Part shown: in pieces, positions 14,464-23,086 of the stretch | Position numbering within the stretch: position 1 is the first letter of the stretch | Layout of the letters: the number at the start of each line of letters is the position of its first letter | Source of the DNA: CAYFKJ01 sp964528595 | GTDB taxonomy: Bacteria > Pseudomonadota > Alphaproteobacteria > UBA2966 | Direction of reading: 5' to 3' | DNA length: 24,120 bases | Assembly: GCA_964528595.1 (NCBI GenBank) | Contig: CAZGTM010000053.1 | Span: 1 to 24,120 of the forward strand | Made by a program: the position numbers and the translations under genes | Notes under the pieces: generated by a model | Told to the model about the DNA's origin: nothing | Database searches by the model: none | The model's input: only the letters and a program-made list of their open reading frames with translations

Positions 14464-17025
14464 ATGGCGCGCTACAACGCCAAGGAAAACGAACTGAAAT
14501 GGCAGGCCGTTTGGGCTGAGAACCGTACCTTCGAGGTCTCCGAAAACGCCGACCAGGAGAAATACTACGTCCTGGAAATGTTTCCCTATCCCTCCGGCCG
14601 CATCCACATGGGCCACGTGCGCAACTACACGCTGGGCGACGTCATCGCCCGGTACAAGCGGGCCCGCGGCTTCAATGTCATGCACCCGATGGGTTGGGAT
14701 GCTTTCGGCTTGCCGGCCGAGAACGCCGCCCGCGACAAGGGCATTCATCCGGCCGAATGGACCTACGCCAACATCGCCAATATGCGCGATGAACTCAAAA
14801 GCATGGGCCTTTCGCTGGACTGGACGCGCGAGATCGCGACCTGCCATCCGGGTTATTACGCGCCCCAGCAGCGTTTGTTCATCGACCTGTTCAAGGAAGG
14901 CCTGGCCTACCGGCGCGAAAGCTGGGTGAACTGGGATCCGGTCGACCATACGGTGTTGGCCAATGAACAGGTAATTGACGGCAAGGGTTGGCGCTCCGGC
15001 GCCGTGGTTGAAAAACGCCAGCTGGCCCAATGGTGCTTCAAGATCACCGAATATGCCGACGAACTGCTGGCCGCGCTCAACGACCTGGAGCGCTGGCCCG
15101 AACGTGTCCGCACGATGCAGGCGAACTGGATCGGCCGCTCCGAAGGTCTCTCGATCCGCTTCGGCGTCAAAGGCCGGGACGAGCCGCTCGAAATCTACAC
15201 GACGCGTCCCGATACGCTGTTCGGCGCCAGTTTCATGGCGCTTTCGCCGGATCACCCGCTGTCCCAAAGCATTGCTTCGGGCGACACCGCTGCCGCCGAC
15301 TTCATTGCTGAATGCCGCCGTTCGGGAACGACGGAAGAGGCGATCGAAACGGCGGAAAAGCAGGGCTACGATACCGGCCTCAAAGCCGTCCATCCCTTCG
15401 GCGGAGCCGACCTTCCGGTCTACATCGCCAACTTCGTCCTGATGGAATACGGCACCGGCGCCATCTTCGGCTGCCCGGCCCACGACCAGCGCGATTTGGA
15501 TTTCGCCCGCAAATACGGCCTTTCCGTGGTTCCCGTTGTCGCGCCCCGCGAAGCGGATCCCGCAAATGTCGAGATCGGCAACGAGGCATACCTCGGCGAT
15601 GGCGTTATGATCAATTCCGAGTTTCTCGACGGCCTGGACGTCCCGGCGGCCAAGGACGACGTGGCCCAGCGCCTGGAGGCCGCGGGCTCGGCGGAGCGCA
15701 CCGTCAATTTCCGGCTGCGCGACTGGGGCGTCTCGCGCCAGCGCTACTGGGGCTGCCCCATCCCCATCATCCATTGCGGCGACTGCGGCGCCCAGGCGGC
15801 GCCGGCCGACAGCCTGCCCATCGAGCTGCCCGACGACGTGACCTTCGACAAGCCCGGCAATCCTCTGGACGATCACCCGACCTGGAAGTACGTCGACTGT
15901 CCGGCCTGCGGCAAAGCGGCCGTGCGTGAAACCGACACCCTGGATACCTTTGTCGACAGCTCGTGGTATTTCGCGCGCTTCTGTTCGCCGCGCACGGACG
16001 ATCCGGTCGAGCGCGGCGCGGTGGACTACTGGCTGCCGGTCGATCAATACATCGGCGGCATCGAGCATGCGATCCTGCATTTGCTCTATTCACGGTTTTT
16101 CACCCGGGCCATGAAGCGCTGCGGCCACCTCGACGTGGAGGAACCGTTTGCCGGACTGTTCACGCAAGGCATGGTCTGCCACGAAACCTATCGCGACGCC
16201 GGGGGCAGCTGGCTCTACCCCGAGGAAGTCGTGTTCGGCGACGGCGGTGACGTGACCCTGGCCGACGGCGGCGGACCGGTGACCATCGGCCGGTCCGAAT
16301 CCATGTCCAAGTCGAAAAAGAATGTGGTCGATCCGGGCTCCATCATCGACAAATACGGCGCCGATACGGCGCGCTGGTTCATGCTCTCCGACAGTCCGCC
16401 GGAACGCGACCTCGAGTGGACCGATGCCGGGGTGGCCGGCGCCTGGCGCTATACCCAGCGGCTGTGGCGGCTGTTCGACAGTTCGTTCGATCTGTTGCCG
16501 GCCGTTGGAACGTCCCGGCCCGAGGCCTTCGGCGCGGCCGCGGCGGAGCTCCGGGGCAGCGCCCACCGGACCTTGAAATCGATTACCGACGACATCGAGA
16601 AATTTCGTTTCAACCGCGCCGTCGCCAGGGTGTACGAGTTTACCAACGTGGCGATGTCTTTCGAGGCGGGCGACGAGGCCGACGCCTGGGCCTTGCGCGA
16701 AACACTGGAATTCCTCGCCCAAATGATCGGTCCGATGATGCCGCACGTGGCGGAGGAGTTGTGGCAGCGTCTGGGATTTGAAACCCTGCTTGCCGACCAG
16801 CCCTGGCCCGAGGTCGATCCGGCCTTGCTGGTTGAGGACGCCGTGACCATCGGCGTGCAGGTCGGCGGCAAGCTGCGGGGCACCATCGACGTGGGCCGCG
16901 ACGCTGACGAAGGCGTGGTCAAGGAGGCTGCGCTGGCCCTGGCCAACGTCCAGCAGGCCATCGACGGGCGGGAAGTGCGCAAGGTTATCGTCGTACCGAA
17001 CAGAATCGTGAATGTGGTGGTCTAG
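14464..17025 (+). CDS. leuS: Leucyl-tRNA synthetase
   Basis: The 853-residue class I synthetase has every expected site. PYPSGRIHMGH carries the HIGH motif at 48-51. The CP1 editing domain has TTRPDTLFG and the aspartate-bearing YGTGAIFGCPAHDQRD. The KMSKS equivalent is SMSKS at 613-617, and an anticodon-binding helical domain and a small C-terminal domain (VGVQVGGKLRGTIDV) follow. A pair of cysteine motifs (HCGDC and CPAC) in the insert after the editing domain could bind zinc, as in some bacterial LeuRS. It charges tRNA-Leu with leucine and edits norvaline or isoleucine errors. Length is normal. The start ATG at 14464 agrees with the family N-terminus (RYNAKENELKWQAVW). Its last 14 bp overlap lptE, and a weak inverted repeat lies in its leader. 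Confidence 0.98.
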   Translation: MARYNAKENELKWQAVWAENRTFEVSENADQEKYYVLEMFPYPSGRIHMGHVRNYTLGDVIARYKRARGFNVMHPMGWDAFGLPAENAARDKGIHPAEWTYANIANMRDELKSMGLSLDWTREIATCHPGYYAPQQRLFIDLFKEGLAYRRESWVNWDPVDHTVLANEQVIDGKGWRSGAVVEKRQLAQWCFKITEYADELLAALNDLERWPERVRTMQANWIGRSEGLSIRFGVKGRDEPLEIYTTRPDTLFGASFMALSPDHPLSQSIASGDTAAADFIAECRRSGTTEEAIETAEKQGYDTGLKAVHPFGGADLPVYIANFVLMEYGTGAIFGCPAHDQRDLDFARKYGLSVVPVVAPREADPANVEIGNEAYLGDGVMINSEFLDGLDVPAAKDDVAQRLEAAGSAERTVNFRLRDWGVSRQRYWGCPIPIIHCGDCGAQAAPADSLPIELPDDVTFDKPGNPLDDHPTWKYVDCPACGKAAVRETDTLDTFVDSSWYFARFCSPRTDDPVERGAVDYWLPVDQYIGGIEHAILHLLYSRFFTRAMKRCGHLDVEEPFAGLFTQGMVCHETYRDAGGSWLYPEEVVFGDGGDVTLADGGGPVTIGRSESMSKSKKNVVDPGSIIDKYGADTARWFMLSDSPPERDLEWTDAGVAGAWRYTQRLWRLFDSSFDLLPAVGTSRPEAFGAAAAELRGSAHRTLKSITDDIEKFRFNRAVARVYEFTNVAMSFEAGDEADAWALRETLEFLAQMIGPMMPHVAEELWQRLGFETLLADQPWPEVDPALLVEDAVTIGVQVGGKLRGTIDVGRDADEGVVKEAALALANVQQAIDGREVRKVIVVPNRIVNVVV

Positions 17026-17524
17026 AGCCATAGCGCTTTGCGCGCTGCTGGCGCTCGGCGCTTGCGGCTTTCAGCCGCTCTACGGCGGCGGCCAGACCAA
17101 ACAGGGCGTCACGTTCGCCGAACTTTCCAAGATCCGCGTCGATCCCATCGACCACCGCGCCGGCCAGATGGTGCGCAACCACCTGGCCGACCGTCTCACG
17201 CCGACGGGACGGAGCGGCCCGAAGCGCTACCGTCTCGCCGTAAATCTGGTCTGGTCCAGCGAAGGTCTGGCGCTGGCCCGGGACGAAACGGTGACGCGGT
17301 ATAACGTGCAGCTCGAAGCCCTGTTCACGCTCACCGACACGAAGACGGGCAAGAAGATCTTCGGCGGGACGGCGCGCTCGATCGCCGTCTACAACGTCGT
17401 CGATGCGGATTATTCCACATTGACGGCTGAGAGGGATGCCGAGCGCCGCGCCGTTCGCGAGGTGAGCGACGAAATTACCACGCGGCTGTCGGTCTTTTTC
17501 TCCAGCCCGGGCAAGAAGGGCTAG
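17012..17524 (+). CDS. lptE: LPS assembly lipoprotein LptE
   Basis: The 170-residue protein has a lipoprotein signal MWWSRAIALCALLALGAC with the lipobox LGAC and acylated Cys18, followed by GFQPLYG, the hallmark opening of alphaproteobacterial LptE. The rest has the two-helix/four-strand pattern (QMVRNHLADRL; YRLAVNLVWSSEGLALARDETVTRYN; AVREVSDEITTRLSVFF). LptE plugs the LptD barrel in the outer membrane and helps deliver LPS to the surface. It overlaps the leuS end by 14 bp and is followed by holA after 11 bp; leuS-lptE-holA is the usual order in this class, so translational coupling is likely. The start is ATG at 17012; GTG codons just after are possible but would shorten the signal. Confidence 0.94.
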   Translation: MWWSRAIALCALLALGACGFQPLYGGGQTKQGVTFAELSKIRVDPIDHRAGQMVRNHLADRLTPTGRSGPKRYRLAVNLVWSSEGLALARDETVTRYNVQLEALFTLTDTKTGKKIFGGTARSIAVYNVVDADYSTLTAERDAERRAVREVSDEITTRLSVFFSSPGKKG

Positions 17525-17535
17525 GATCGGGCGCG

Positions 17536-18564
17536 GTGAAGATCAAACCGCAACAGGTCGATGCCTTCGTAAACAATCCCGACGGGCAGGTCCGCGCCGT
17601 CCTGGTCTACGGACCCGACCTCGGCGCCGTGCGGGAACGGGCGGAGGCGCTTTGTAAAACCGTCGTCGAAGATCTTTCGGACACCTTCCGCGCCGTCGAA
17701 TTGACGCCGAAATCCCTGATCTCGGACGGCGCGCGCTTAAGCGACGAAGCCGCGGCCATCGCCTTCGGCGGCGGGCGGCGGGTGCTTCGCGTGCGCGGCG
17801 CGGCCAACGATCTGGCTGACCGGATGGCGGATTTTCTCGACAGTCCGTCCGGTGACGCGTTGATTGTGGTGGAAGCCGGCGAACTGGCCGCCCGCAGCCG
17901 CCTGCGCGCGGTGTTCGAGAAGGCCGACAATGCCGCCGCCGTGCCTTGCTACGTTGATGAGGGTTTCGGCCTGGAAAACCTGATCAGCGGCATCCTGAAG
18001 GAAAACGGGCTGTCGGCGGAACCGGCGGCACTGACCTTTCTCGCCGCCAATCTCGGCAGCGACAGGCAGTTGACCCGGCGCGAACTGGAGAAGGTGGCGC
18101 TGTACATGGCGCCCGGCGGTACGGTGTCGCTGGCCGACGCCGAAGCCTGTATCGGCGATGCCGCCGCAACGTCACTGGACGATGTCGCCCTGGCGGCCGG
18201 CAGCGGCGACTATGCGGCGCTTGAGGTTGCCCTGCGGCGCTGCGCCGCCGACGGCCTGGCGCCGGTTGCCATCGTGCGCGCTGTCCAACGGCACTTTCAG
18301 CGGCTGCACCTGGCGGCCGGCGTGCGCGAGGGCGGCGCCTCGGCCGATCAGGCCATGGCCGCGCTGCGCCCGCCGGTGTTTTTCAAGCAAAAAGACGCCT
18401 TCCGCCGGCAGCTCAATGCCTGGGAGTTCAAAACGCTGTCGGACGCCCTGATCTTGCTGACGGAAGCGGAGCTCGACTGCAAGTCGACCGGGCTGCCCGA
18501 CGCCGCCATGTGTGGCCGGGCGCTGATGCGCGTGGCGCGCGGCGCCAGACAACGCCGCCGCTAA
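17536..18564 (+). CDS. holA: DNA polymerase III delta subunit
   Basis: The 342-residue product matches HolA. It starts KIKPQQVDAFVNNPDGQVRAVLVYGPDLGAVRERAE (clamp-loader domain I without a P-loop), continues with FRAVELTPKSL.SDGARLSDEAAAIAFGGGRRVLRV, and has the later LGSDRQLTRRELEKVALYM and helical C-terminal collar region. Delta opens the beta sliding clamp in the clamp-loader complex during replication. The start is GTG at 17536, 11 bp after the lptE stop, with no other start nearby that keeps the VYGPD block in register. The 3' end faces parB tail to tail with 15 bp between the stops and no clear terminator hairpin in that gap. Confidence 0.95.
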   Translation: MKIKPQQVDAFVNNPDGQVRAVLVYGPDLGAVRERAEALCKTVVEDLSDTFRAVELTPKSLISDGARLSDEAAAIAFGGGRRVLRVRGAANDLADRMADFLDSPSGDALIVVEAGELAARSRLRAVFEKADNAAAVPCYVDEGFGLENLISGILKENGLSAEPAALTFLAANLGSDRQLTRRELEKVALYMAPGGTVSLADAEACIGDAAATSLDDVALAAGSGDYAALEVALRRCAADGLAPVAIVRAVQRHFQRLHLAAGVREGGASADQAMAALRPPVFFKQKDAFRRQLNAWEFKTLSDALILLTEAELDCKSTGLPDAAMCGRALMRVARGARQRRR

Positions 18565-18579
18565 GCCTTCAGAGGTAGT

Positions 18580-19470
18580 TTAGTCGTTTGAGGGACGGCA
18601 GAGGCGCCGGCCAATTTCGTCGAGTTGTTCCAGGGTCTGATAGGTGACCCGCAGCACGCCGCCGACGGCGCCGTGGTCGTCGATTTCCACCCTCAGACCA
18701 AGCGTCTTCGAAATATCTTCCTCGAAAGCCAGCGTGTCGGCGTCCTTGCCGTGGCCCGCAGACTTACGGCTGCCGGGCGGCTGGCTTTCCTTCTTCACCA
18801 GCTTTTCGACCTGGCGGACGTTAAGCCCGCGTTTGACGATCTTGCGGGCGAGCTTGAGCGGCTGGGCGGACGACAGCAGGGCCCGTCCATGCCCGGCGCT
18901 GATACTGCCGTCGTCGATCATCGCTTTGACCTTGGCGGGCAAACCCAGCAGCCGCAGGGTATTGGCGATATGGCTTCGGCTCTTGCCGATGATCGCCGCC
19001 AGCTGCTCCTGAGTGTGGCCGAATTCATCGATAAGTCTTTGATATCCTTCGGCTTCTTCCATCGCTGAAAGATCGGATCGCTGGACGTTCTCGACGATGG
19101 CGATTTCCAGCGACTGGGTATCGTCCAGCTCCTTGACGACGATCGGAACCTGATGGAGGCGGGCCAGTTGGGCGGCCCGCCAGCGGCGTTCGCCGGCCAC
19201 GATCTCATAGCCGCTGTCGCCCTCGGCGGCCTGACGCACCAGGATGGGCTGCAGGATGCCCAGTTCACGGATGGAGCTCGACAGTTGGTCGATGTCGTCC
19301 TCGTCGAAGACCCGGCGCGGCTGGAAGCGGTTGGGCTGAAGTTGTTCGATCGGCACTTCGGTGGCGGTTCCGTCGTGCCGTAACGATGCGCTTTCAGACG
19401 CCGGCACGTCGCCCAGGAGGGCCGATAATCCGCGGCCGAGGCCTTTGCTGCGTTTGGCGTCTTCAGCCAT
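18580..19470 (-). CDS. parB: Chromosome partitioning protein ParB (parS-binding CTPase)
   Basis: The 296-residue ParB starts MAEDAKRSKGLGRGLSALLGD, whose basic LGRGL peptide interacts with ParA. The CTP-binding N domain shows GERRWRAAQLAR at 93-104 and ENVQRSDLS at 127-135. The helix-turn-helix (LAAIIGKSRSHIANTLRLLGLP) reads parS, and a C-terminal dimerisation segment closes the protein. ParB loads on parS and spreads as a CTP-dependent clamp that guides ParA-driven origin segregation. Start choice: GAGG lies 8 nt before ATG 19470 but only 2 nt before ATG 19476, so 19470 is preferred; a much longer open frame to 19701 runs into parA and is not used. Two perfect parS sites lie 1.4 and 3.6 kb upstream. 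Ten bp separate it from the parA stop. Confidence 0.97.
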   Translation of the reverse strand: MAEDAKRSKGLGRGLSALLGDVPASESASLRHDGTATEVPIEQLQPNRFQPRRVFDEDDIDQLSSSIRELGILQPILVRQAAEGDSGYEIVAGERRWRAAQLARLHQVPIVVKELDDTQSLEIAIVENVQRSDLSAMEEAEGYQRLIDEFGHTQEQLAAIIGKSRSHIANTLRLLGLPAKVKAMIDDGSISAGHGRALLSSAQPLKLARKIVKRGLNVRQVEKLVKKESQPPGSRKSAGHGKDADTLAFEEDISKTLGLRVEIDDHGAVGGVLRVTYQTLEQLDEIGRRLCRPSND

Positions 19471-19480
19471 CACCATATCC

Positions 19481-20335
19481 TCAGGCTGCACGGCGACGCT
19501 CGCGGCGCAGCACTTCGCCGGCCAATTGGATGTAGGCCCGGCTGCCGGCGCACTGATGATCGTATAGAAGGGCCGGCTTGCCGTGCGACGGCGCTTCGGA
19601 AATGCGCACGTTTCGGGGGATGACGGTGTCGTAGACCTTGTCGCCGAGATACTCACGAACGTCGTTGGCGACCTGCCCCGAGAGATTGTTTCGTTTGTCA
19701 AACATTGTCAGCACGATACCCTGGATATCGAGTATTGGGTTGAATGCAGCGCTGACTCTTTCAATTGTTGATAGAAGTTGACTCAAGCCTTCCAAGGCAA
19801 AGAACTCGCATTGCAGGGGCACCAGCACCGACTGCGCGGCGGTCAGGGCGTTCAGTGTCAGGAGGCCAAGCGACGGCGGACAGTCGATCAGGACGTACTG
19901 GTAGGCCGAGACCTCCCCTGCCATGGCGTCGCGCAAGCGGTAGCTGCGGCGCTCGATGTCGACCAGTTCCAGTTCCGCGCCCGACAGGTCCATGGTCGAC
20001 GGCACGATGTCGAGGCCGGGTATGCGGCTGGCGGCGCAGGCTTCGGCGATGGTGGCGGAACCGGCCAGCACATCGTAACTCGACAGTTCCCGCTCCGCCC
20101 GGTCGATGCCGAGACCGGTGCTGGCATTGCCTTGCGGGTCGAGATCGACGATCAGCACACGGCAGCCGACGGCGGCCAGCGCCGTCGCCAGATTGATCGT
20201 GGTCGTGGTTTTGCCGACGCCGCCTTTTTGGTTGGCGATGGCAAATATTCGGGTTTGCTCGGCGGCGACATTCAGCGCAGCCGGTGCATCACCCTCTTGT
20301 TCGGTCGTCGCGCTCTGTGTGGAATAATCATTCAC
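19481..20335 (-). CDS. parA: Chromosome partitioning ATPase ParA
   Basis: The 284-residue protein has the deviant Walker A KGGVGKTT at 37-44 (both K37 and K42 present), DLDPQGNASTGLG at about 64-76, and the Walker B region YVLIDCPPSLGLLTLNAL. The C-terminal half has TMFDKRNNLSGQVANDVREYLGDKVYDTVIPRNVRISEAPSHGKP, standard for chromosomal ParA/Soj. It dimerises with ATP on nucleoid DNA and moves the ParB-parS complex. About 28 residues precede the first strand, longer than some ParA proteins. The start is GTG at 20335, which overlaps the last 8 bp of rsmG (GTGAATGA), so the two are translationally coupled. Confidence 0.98.
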   Translation of the reverse strand: MNDYSTQSATTEQEGDAPAALNVAAEQTRIFAIANQKGGVGKTTTTINLATALAAVGCRVLIVDLDPQGNASTGLGIDRAERELSSYDVLAGSATIAEACAASRIPGLDIVPSTMDLSGAELELVDIERRSYRLRDAMAGEVSAYQYVLIDCPPSLGLLTLNALTAAQSVLVPLQCEFFALEGLSQLLSTIERVSAAFNPILDIQGIVLTMFDKRNNLSGQVANDVREYLGDKVYDTVIPRNVRISEAPSHGKPALLYDHQCAGSRAYIQLAGEVLRRERRRAA

Positions 20336-20969
20336 GGCCTAGGCCCCCAATTCTCAAAACGACGCTGTCCGGGTTGGTCGCGCTTGGCAATTTTTCGATG
20401 CTGATATTGCTATTTTTTTGCAATTTCGTCAATTCATTATCAACATCTTGTCCCTTTTGAAAAAAGCATACCGTATCTTGTGACGCTAGTGGTTGTGCCA
20501 GCTCAAGCAAAGCTTCAGTTGCCGCCAAGGCGCGGGCCATAATGACGTCCACCGTCGGGGGGCAAAGTTGACTTTCCACAAAATCCTCGATGCGGCAATT
20601 GTGAATTTGAACCGGGGCATGGGTCTGCCGCACCACCTCATGCAGAAACGCGCATTTCCGGCCATCGCTTTCGATCAGGTGAACGTCGCCGACTCCCATA
20701 ATGGCCAGCACCAAACCGGGGAATCCCGCACCGCTGCCCAGGTCGATCCAGGTCTTTGCCGAGGCCGGCGCCATGGCGCTGAGCTGCGCCGAATCGAGCA
20801 TATGCCGCCGCCAAACATCGGGCAGTGACGCCCGGCTGACCAGGTTTATGGCGCGCTGCCACTTGGTCAGAAGGGAGACATAAAGCTCCAGCCGCGCCAG
20901 TGTTTCACGTGAAACATCGGCGGCTTTGCGAAAGTCCTCTGGCGTCAGCGGCGAGGCCGGATTGGTCAT
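20328..20969 (-). CDS. rsmG: 16S rRNA (guanine-N7) methyltransferase RsmG (GidB)
   Basis: From the ATG at 20969 the protein is 213 residues, close to the family norm. The SAM site is WIDLGSGAGFPG around 74-85, preceded by the RsmG-typical LYVSLLTKWQRAINLVS and RRHMLDSAQL, and followed by HLIESDGRKCAFLHEV. It methylates G527 of 16S rRNA (E. coli numbering) at N7. The open frame extends to a TTG at 20999 that overlaps the mnmG stop by 4 bp; neither start has a clear Shine-Dalgarno. Residues 18-23 (DVSRET) are encoded by a perfect parS site, a known habit of alphaproteobacterial rsmG. Its 3' end overlaps parA by 8 bp. Confidence 0.95.
   Translation of the reverse strand: MTNPASPLTPEDFRKAADVSRETLARLELYVSLLTKWQRAINLVSRASLPDVWRRHMLDSAQLSAMAPASAKTWIDLGSGAGFPGLVLAIMGVGDVHLIESDGRKCAFLHEVVRQTHAPVQIHNCRIEDFVESQLCPPTVDVIMARALAATEALLELAQPLASQDTVCFFQKGQDVDNELTKLQKNSNISIEKLPSATNPDSVVLRIGGLGRE
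20901..20916. promoter_or_regulatory. parS: parS site 1 (inside rsmG)
   Basis: TGTTTCACGTGAAACA is a perfect 16-bp palindrome identical to the bacterial parS consensus. It lies in the 5' part of rsmG and encodes VSRET there. ParB from the adjacent gene should nucleate here. Confidence 0.97.
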
Positions 20970-20995
20970 GGTCGTTGCCGTGCCGTCGCGGCTGC

Positions 20996-22942
20996 TCAAG
21001 CGGACCGGCGGTCCGTTGTGTCTCGGCGTTTGACATGGGCGAGGAGCGCCGTCAAAGCCGCCGGCGTCATACCGGGAATGCGGGCGGCTGCCCCGAGTGT
21101 GGCCGGACGCACCGCATCCAGCTTGCTCCTGGTTTCGGCGGATAGCGCCCCGATGGCTTGGTAATCGATGGCCGACGGCAGTTTCAAATTCTCATCTCTA
21201 CGGAAGGCCTCGACGTCGGCGGCCTGACGCTCGAGGTAGCCGGCATACAGGGCGTCCGCTTCCAACTGGCCGACGGCCCTGGCGCTGAGGTCACCGAGTT
21301 CCGGCCAGATGACGGCCAGCGCTGCGATATCGATTTGCGGCAATGCCAGCAAGTCAAGGGCGCTGCGCCGGACGCCGTCAAGATTGATCGTCAGGCCATG
21401 GCGCTGCGCTTCATTGGGCGTCAGCATGAGGGCGGCAGCCAGGCTGCGCGCCGCCGTCAAATCCGCTTGCCAGGCTTCGAAGGCCGAGCGCCGGGCCGGA
21501 CCGATGCAGCCGATCTCCAGGCCTTTGGGCGTGAGACGCTGATCGGCGTTGTCCGCCCGCAGGCTCAAACGGTATTCGGCGCGGGAGGTGAACATGCGGT
21601 AGGGCTCTTCCGTGCCCCGCGAGATCAGGTCGTCGATCATGACGCCGATATAGGCGTCCGCCCGGTCCAGCGTGAACGCCTCCCTGGACTGGGACGAAAG
21701 CGCGGCGTTCAGGCCGGCCATAAGGCCCTGAGCACCGGCCTCCTCATAGCCCGTTGTGCCATTGATCTGGCCCGCTAGATATAGTCCCGGCGCCTTGCGT
21801 ATCTGCAGCGCGGCCGTCAGCTCACGGGGGTCGACAAAGTCGTACTCGATGGCGTAGCCGGGCCGGACGATGCGGGCGTTTTCGAGACCGGGGATGGTCT
21901 TCAACATGGCGGCCTGGACGTCTTCCGGCAGGGAGGTCGATATGCCGTTGGGATAAACGGTGGTGTCGTTGAGACCCTCCGGTTCGAGGAATATCTGGTG
22001 GCCGCCGCGATCGCCGAAACGCACCACCTTGTCCTCGATCGACGGACAATATCTCGGGCCCGCGCTTTCGATACGGCCGGAATACATAGGTGCCCGGTCT
22101 ATGTTACGCCGGATGATGTCATGCGTTGCGCCGGTCGTCGTGGTGATGTGGCAATCCACCTGAGGCGTGGTGATTTCGGCTGTCAGAAACGAAAAAGGTT
22201 CCGGCGGATTGTCGCCGGGCTGCGCCGCCAGTTGGCTGTAGTCGATGGTCGAGCCGTCAAGCCGCGGCGGCGTTCCGGTCTTCAGGCGTCCGAGCCTGAG
22301 TCCCAGTTCGCCGAAGGTCTGCGAAAGCCCCAGTGACGGCGCCTCTCCGACACGGCCCGCCGCCTCGGAATGTTCGCCGATATGGATCAATCCTCGCAGG
22401 AATGTGCCCGTGGTTACCACGACGGATCGACTGCGGATCTCCCGGCCGCCGGCGACAATAACGCCCCGGATTTCGGGATCCCCGCCCTCCCCTTCGGCGA
22501 CGATCAAATCCTCCACCGCCGCCTCCGCGAGCGAAAGGTATTCGTATGCGGAGAGGGTGCGCTGCATCGCCGCCCTGTACAGGCTGCGGTCGACCTGCGC
22601 CCGGGGGCCTCTCACCGCCGGGCCTTTGCGCCGGTTCAGCAGGCGAAATTGGATGCCCGCCTGATCGGCGACGACGCCCATGACGCCGTCCAGCGCATCG
22701 ATCTCGCGTACCAGATGACCCTTGCCCAAACCGCCGATCGCCGGGTTGCATGACAGTTCGCCGACCGTCTCCACCCGGTGCGTGACAAGGAGGGTGTCGG
22801 CGCCCAGCCGGGCGGCGGCCGCGGCGGCCTCGCAGCCGGCGTGCCCGCCGCCAACAACGATAACGTCGAAGCCGGGATGACGGTCCAGGTCGGCCTCCGT
22901 CAGGAGCGTCAGCCCAGGTGTATGCTGATGGCGTCCGGTCAT
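20996..22942 (-). CDS. mnmG: tRNA uridine-5-carboxymethylaminomethyl modification enzyme MnmG (GidA)
   Basis: The 648-residue flavoprotein has the FAD Rossmann motif DVIVVGGGHAGCEAA at about 26-40, then ELSCNPAIGGLGKGHLVREIDALDG (the active-site cysteine region), GTFLRGLIHIGEHSEAAGR, RLKTGTPPRLDG, GYAIEYDFVDPREL and GQINGTTGYEEAGAQG. With MnmE it installs the cmnm5 group on the wobble U34 of certain tRNAs. The open frame goes back to a GTG at 23041, but that start lies inside parS site 2 and would add a non-conserved leader. ATG 22942 gives about 25 residues before the FAD strand, slightly long but with no closer start. Its TGA overlaps the possible TTG start of rsmG. Confidence 0.97.
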   Translation of the reverse strand: MTGRHQHTPGLTLLTEADLDRHPGFDVIVVGGGHAGCEAAAAAARLGADTLLVTHRVETVGELSCNPAIGGLGKGHLVREIDALDGVMGVVADQAGIQFRLLNRRKGPAVRGPRAQVDRSLYRAAMQRTLSAYEYLSLAEAAVEDLIVAEGEGGDPEIRGVIVAGGREIRSRSVVVTTGTFLRGLIHIGEHSEAAGRVGEAPSLGLSQTFGELGLRLGRLKTGTPPRLDGSTIDYSQLAAQPGDNPPEPFSFLTAEITTPQVDCHITTTTGATHDIIRRNIDRAPMYSGRIESAGPRYCPSIEDKVVRFGDRGGHQIFLEPEGLNDTTVYPNGISTSLPEDVQAAMLKTIPGLENARIVRPGYAIEYDFVDPRELTAALQIRKAPGLYLAGQINGTTGYEEAGAQGLMAGLNAALSSQSREAFTLDRADAYIGVMIDDLISRGTEEPYRMFTSRAEYRLSLRADNADQRLTPKGLEIGCIGPARRSAFEAWQADLTAARSLAAALMLTPNEAQRHGLTINLDGVRRSALDLLALPQIDIAALAVIWPELGDLSARAVGQLEADALYAGYLERQAADVEAFRRDENLKLPSAIDYQAIGALSAETRSKLDAVRPATLGAAARIPGMTPAALTALLAHVKRRDTTDRRSA

Positions 22943-23024
22943 GGCCGGAATGTAGGGAGGCGGGGTCGGCGAGTCAAACCATCTGAGGACCACCGGACAA
23001 TTCAGGACCTGGTATGCGCCCGAA

Positions 23025-23040
23025 TGTTTCACGTGAAACA
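23025..23040. promoter_or_regulatory. parS: parS site 2 (mnmE-mnmG gap)
   Basis: A second perfect TGTTTCACGTGAAACA, 83 bp before the mnmG ATG and 47 bp past the mnmE stop. On the minus strand it reads as FHVKH, which is why longer mnmG predictions begin MFHVKH; that peptide is a by-product of parS. It is 2124 bp from site 1. Confidence 0.97.
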
Positions 23041-23086
23041 CGCCGGAGCGATACGAATTCCGATGTCATTTCAGCAACGCCGTAGC

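Noticed and set aside
14419..16080. 553-residue minus-strand open frame opposite leuS
   Set aside because: leuS has full motif support; the antisense frame lacks any motif and reflects codon bias.
17409..17422. DnaA-box-like TTATTCCACA inside lptE
   Set aside because: It has one extra base compared with TTATCCACA, is single, and lies in coding sequence; no DnaA-box cluster marks an origin in this window.
22943..23041. Longer mnmG N-terminus beginning MFHVKH from a GTG
   Set aside because: Those residues are the translation of parS site 2 and the following leader is not like MnmG; ATG 22942 is the better start.
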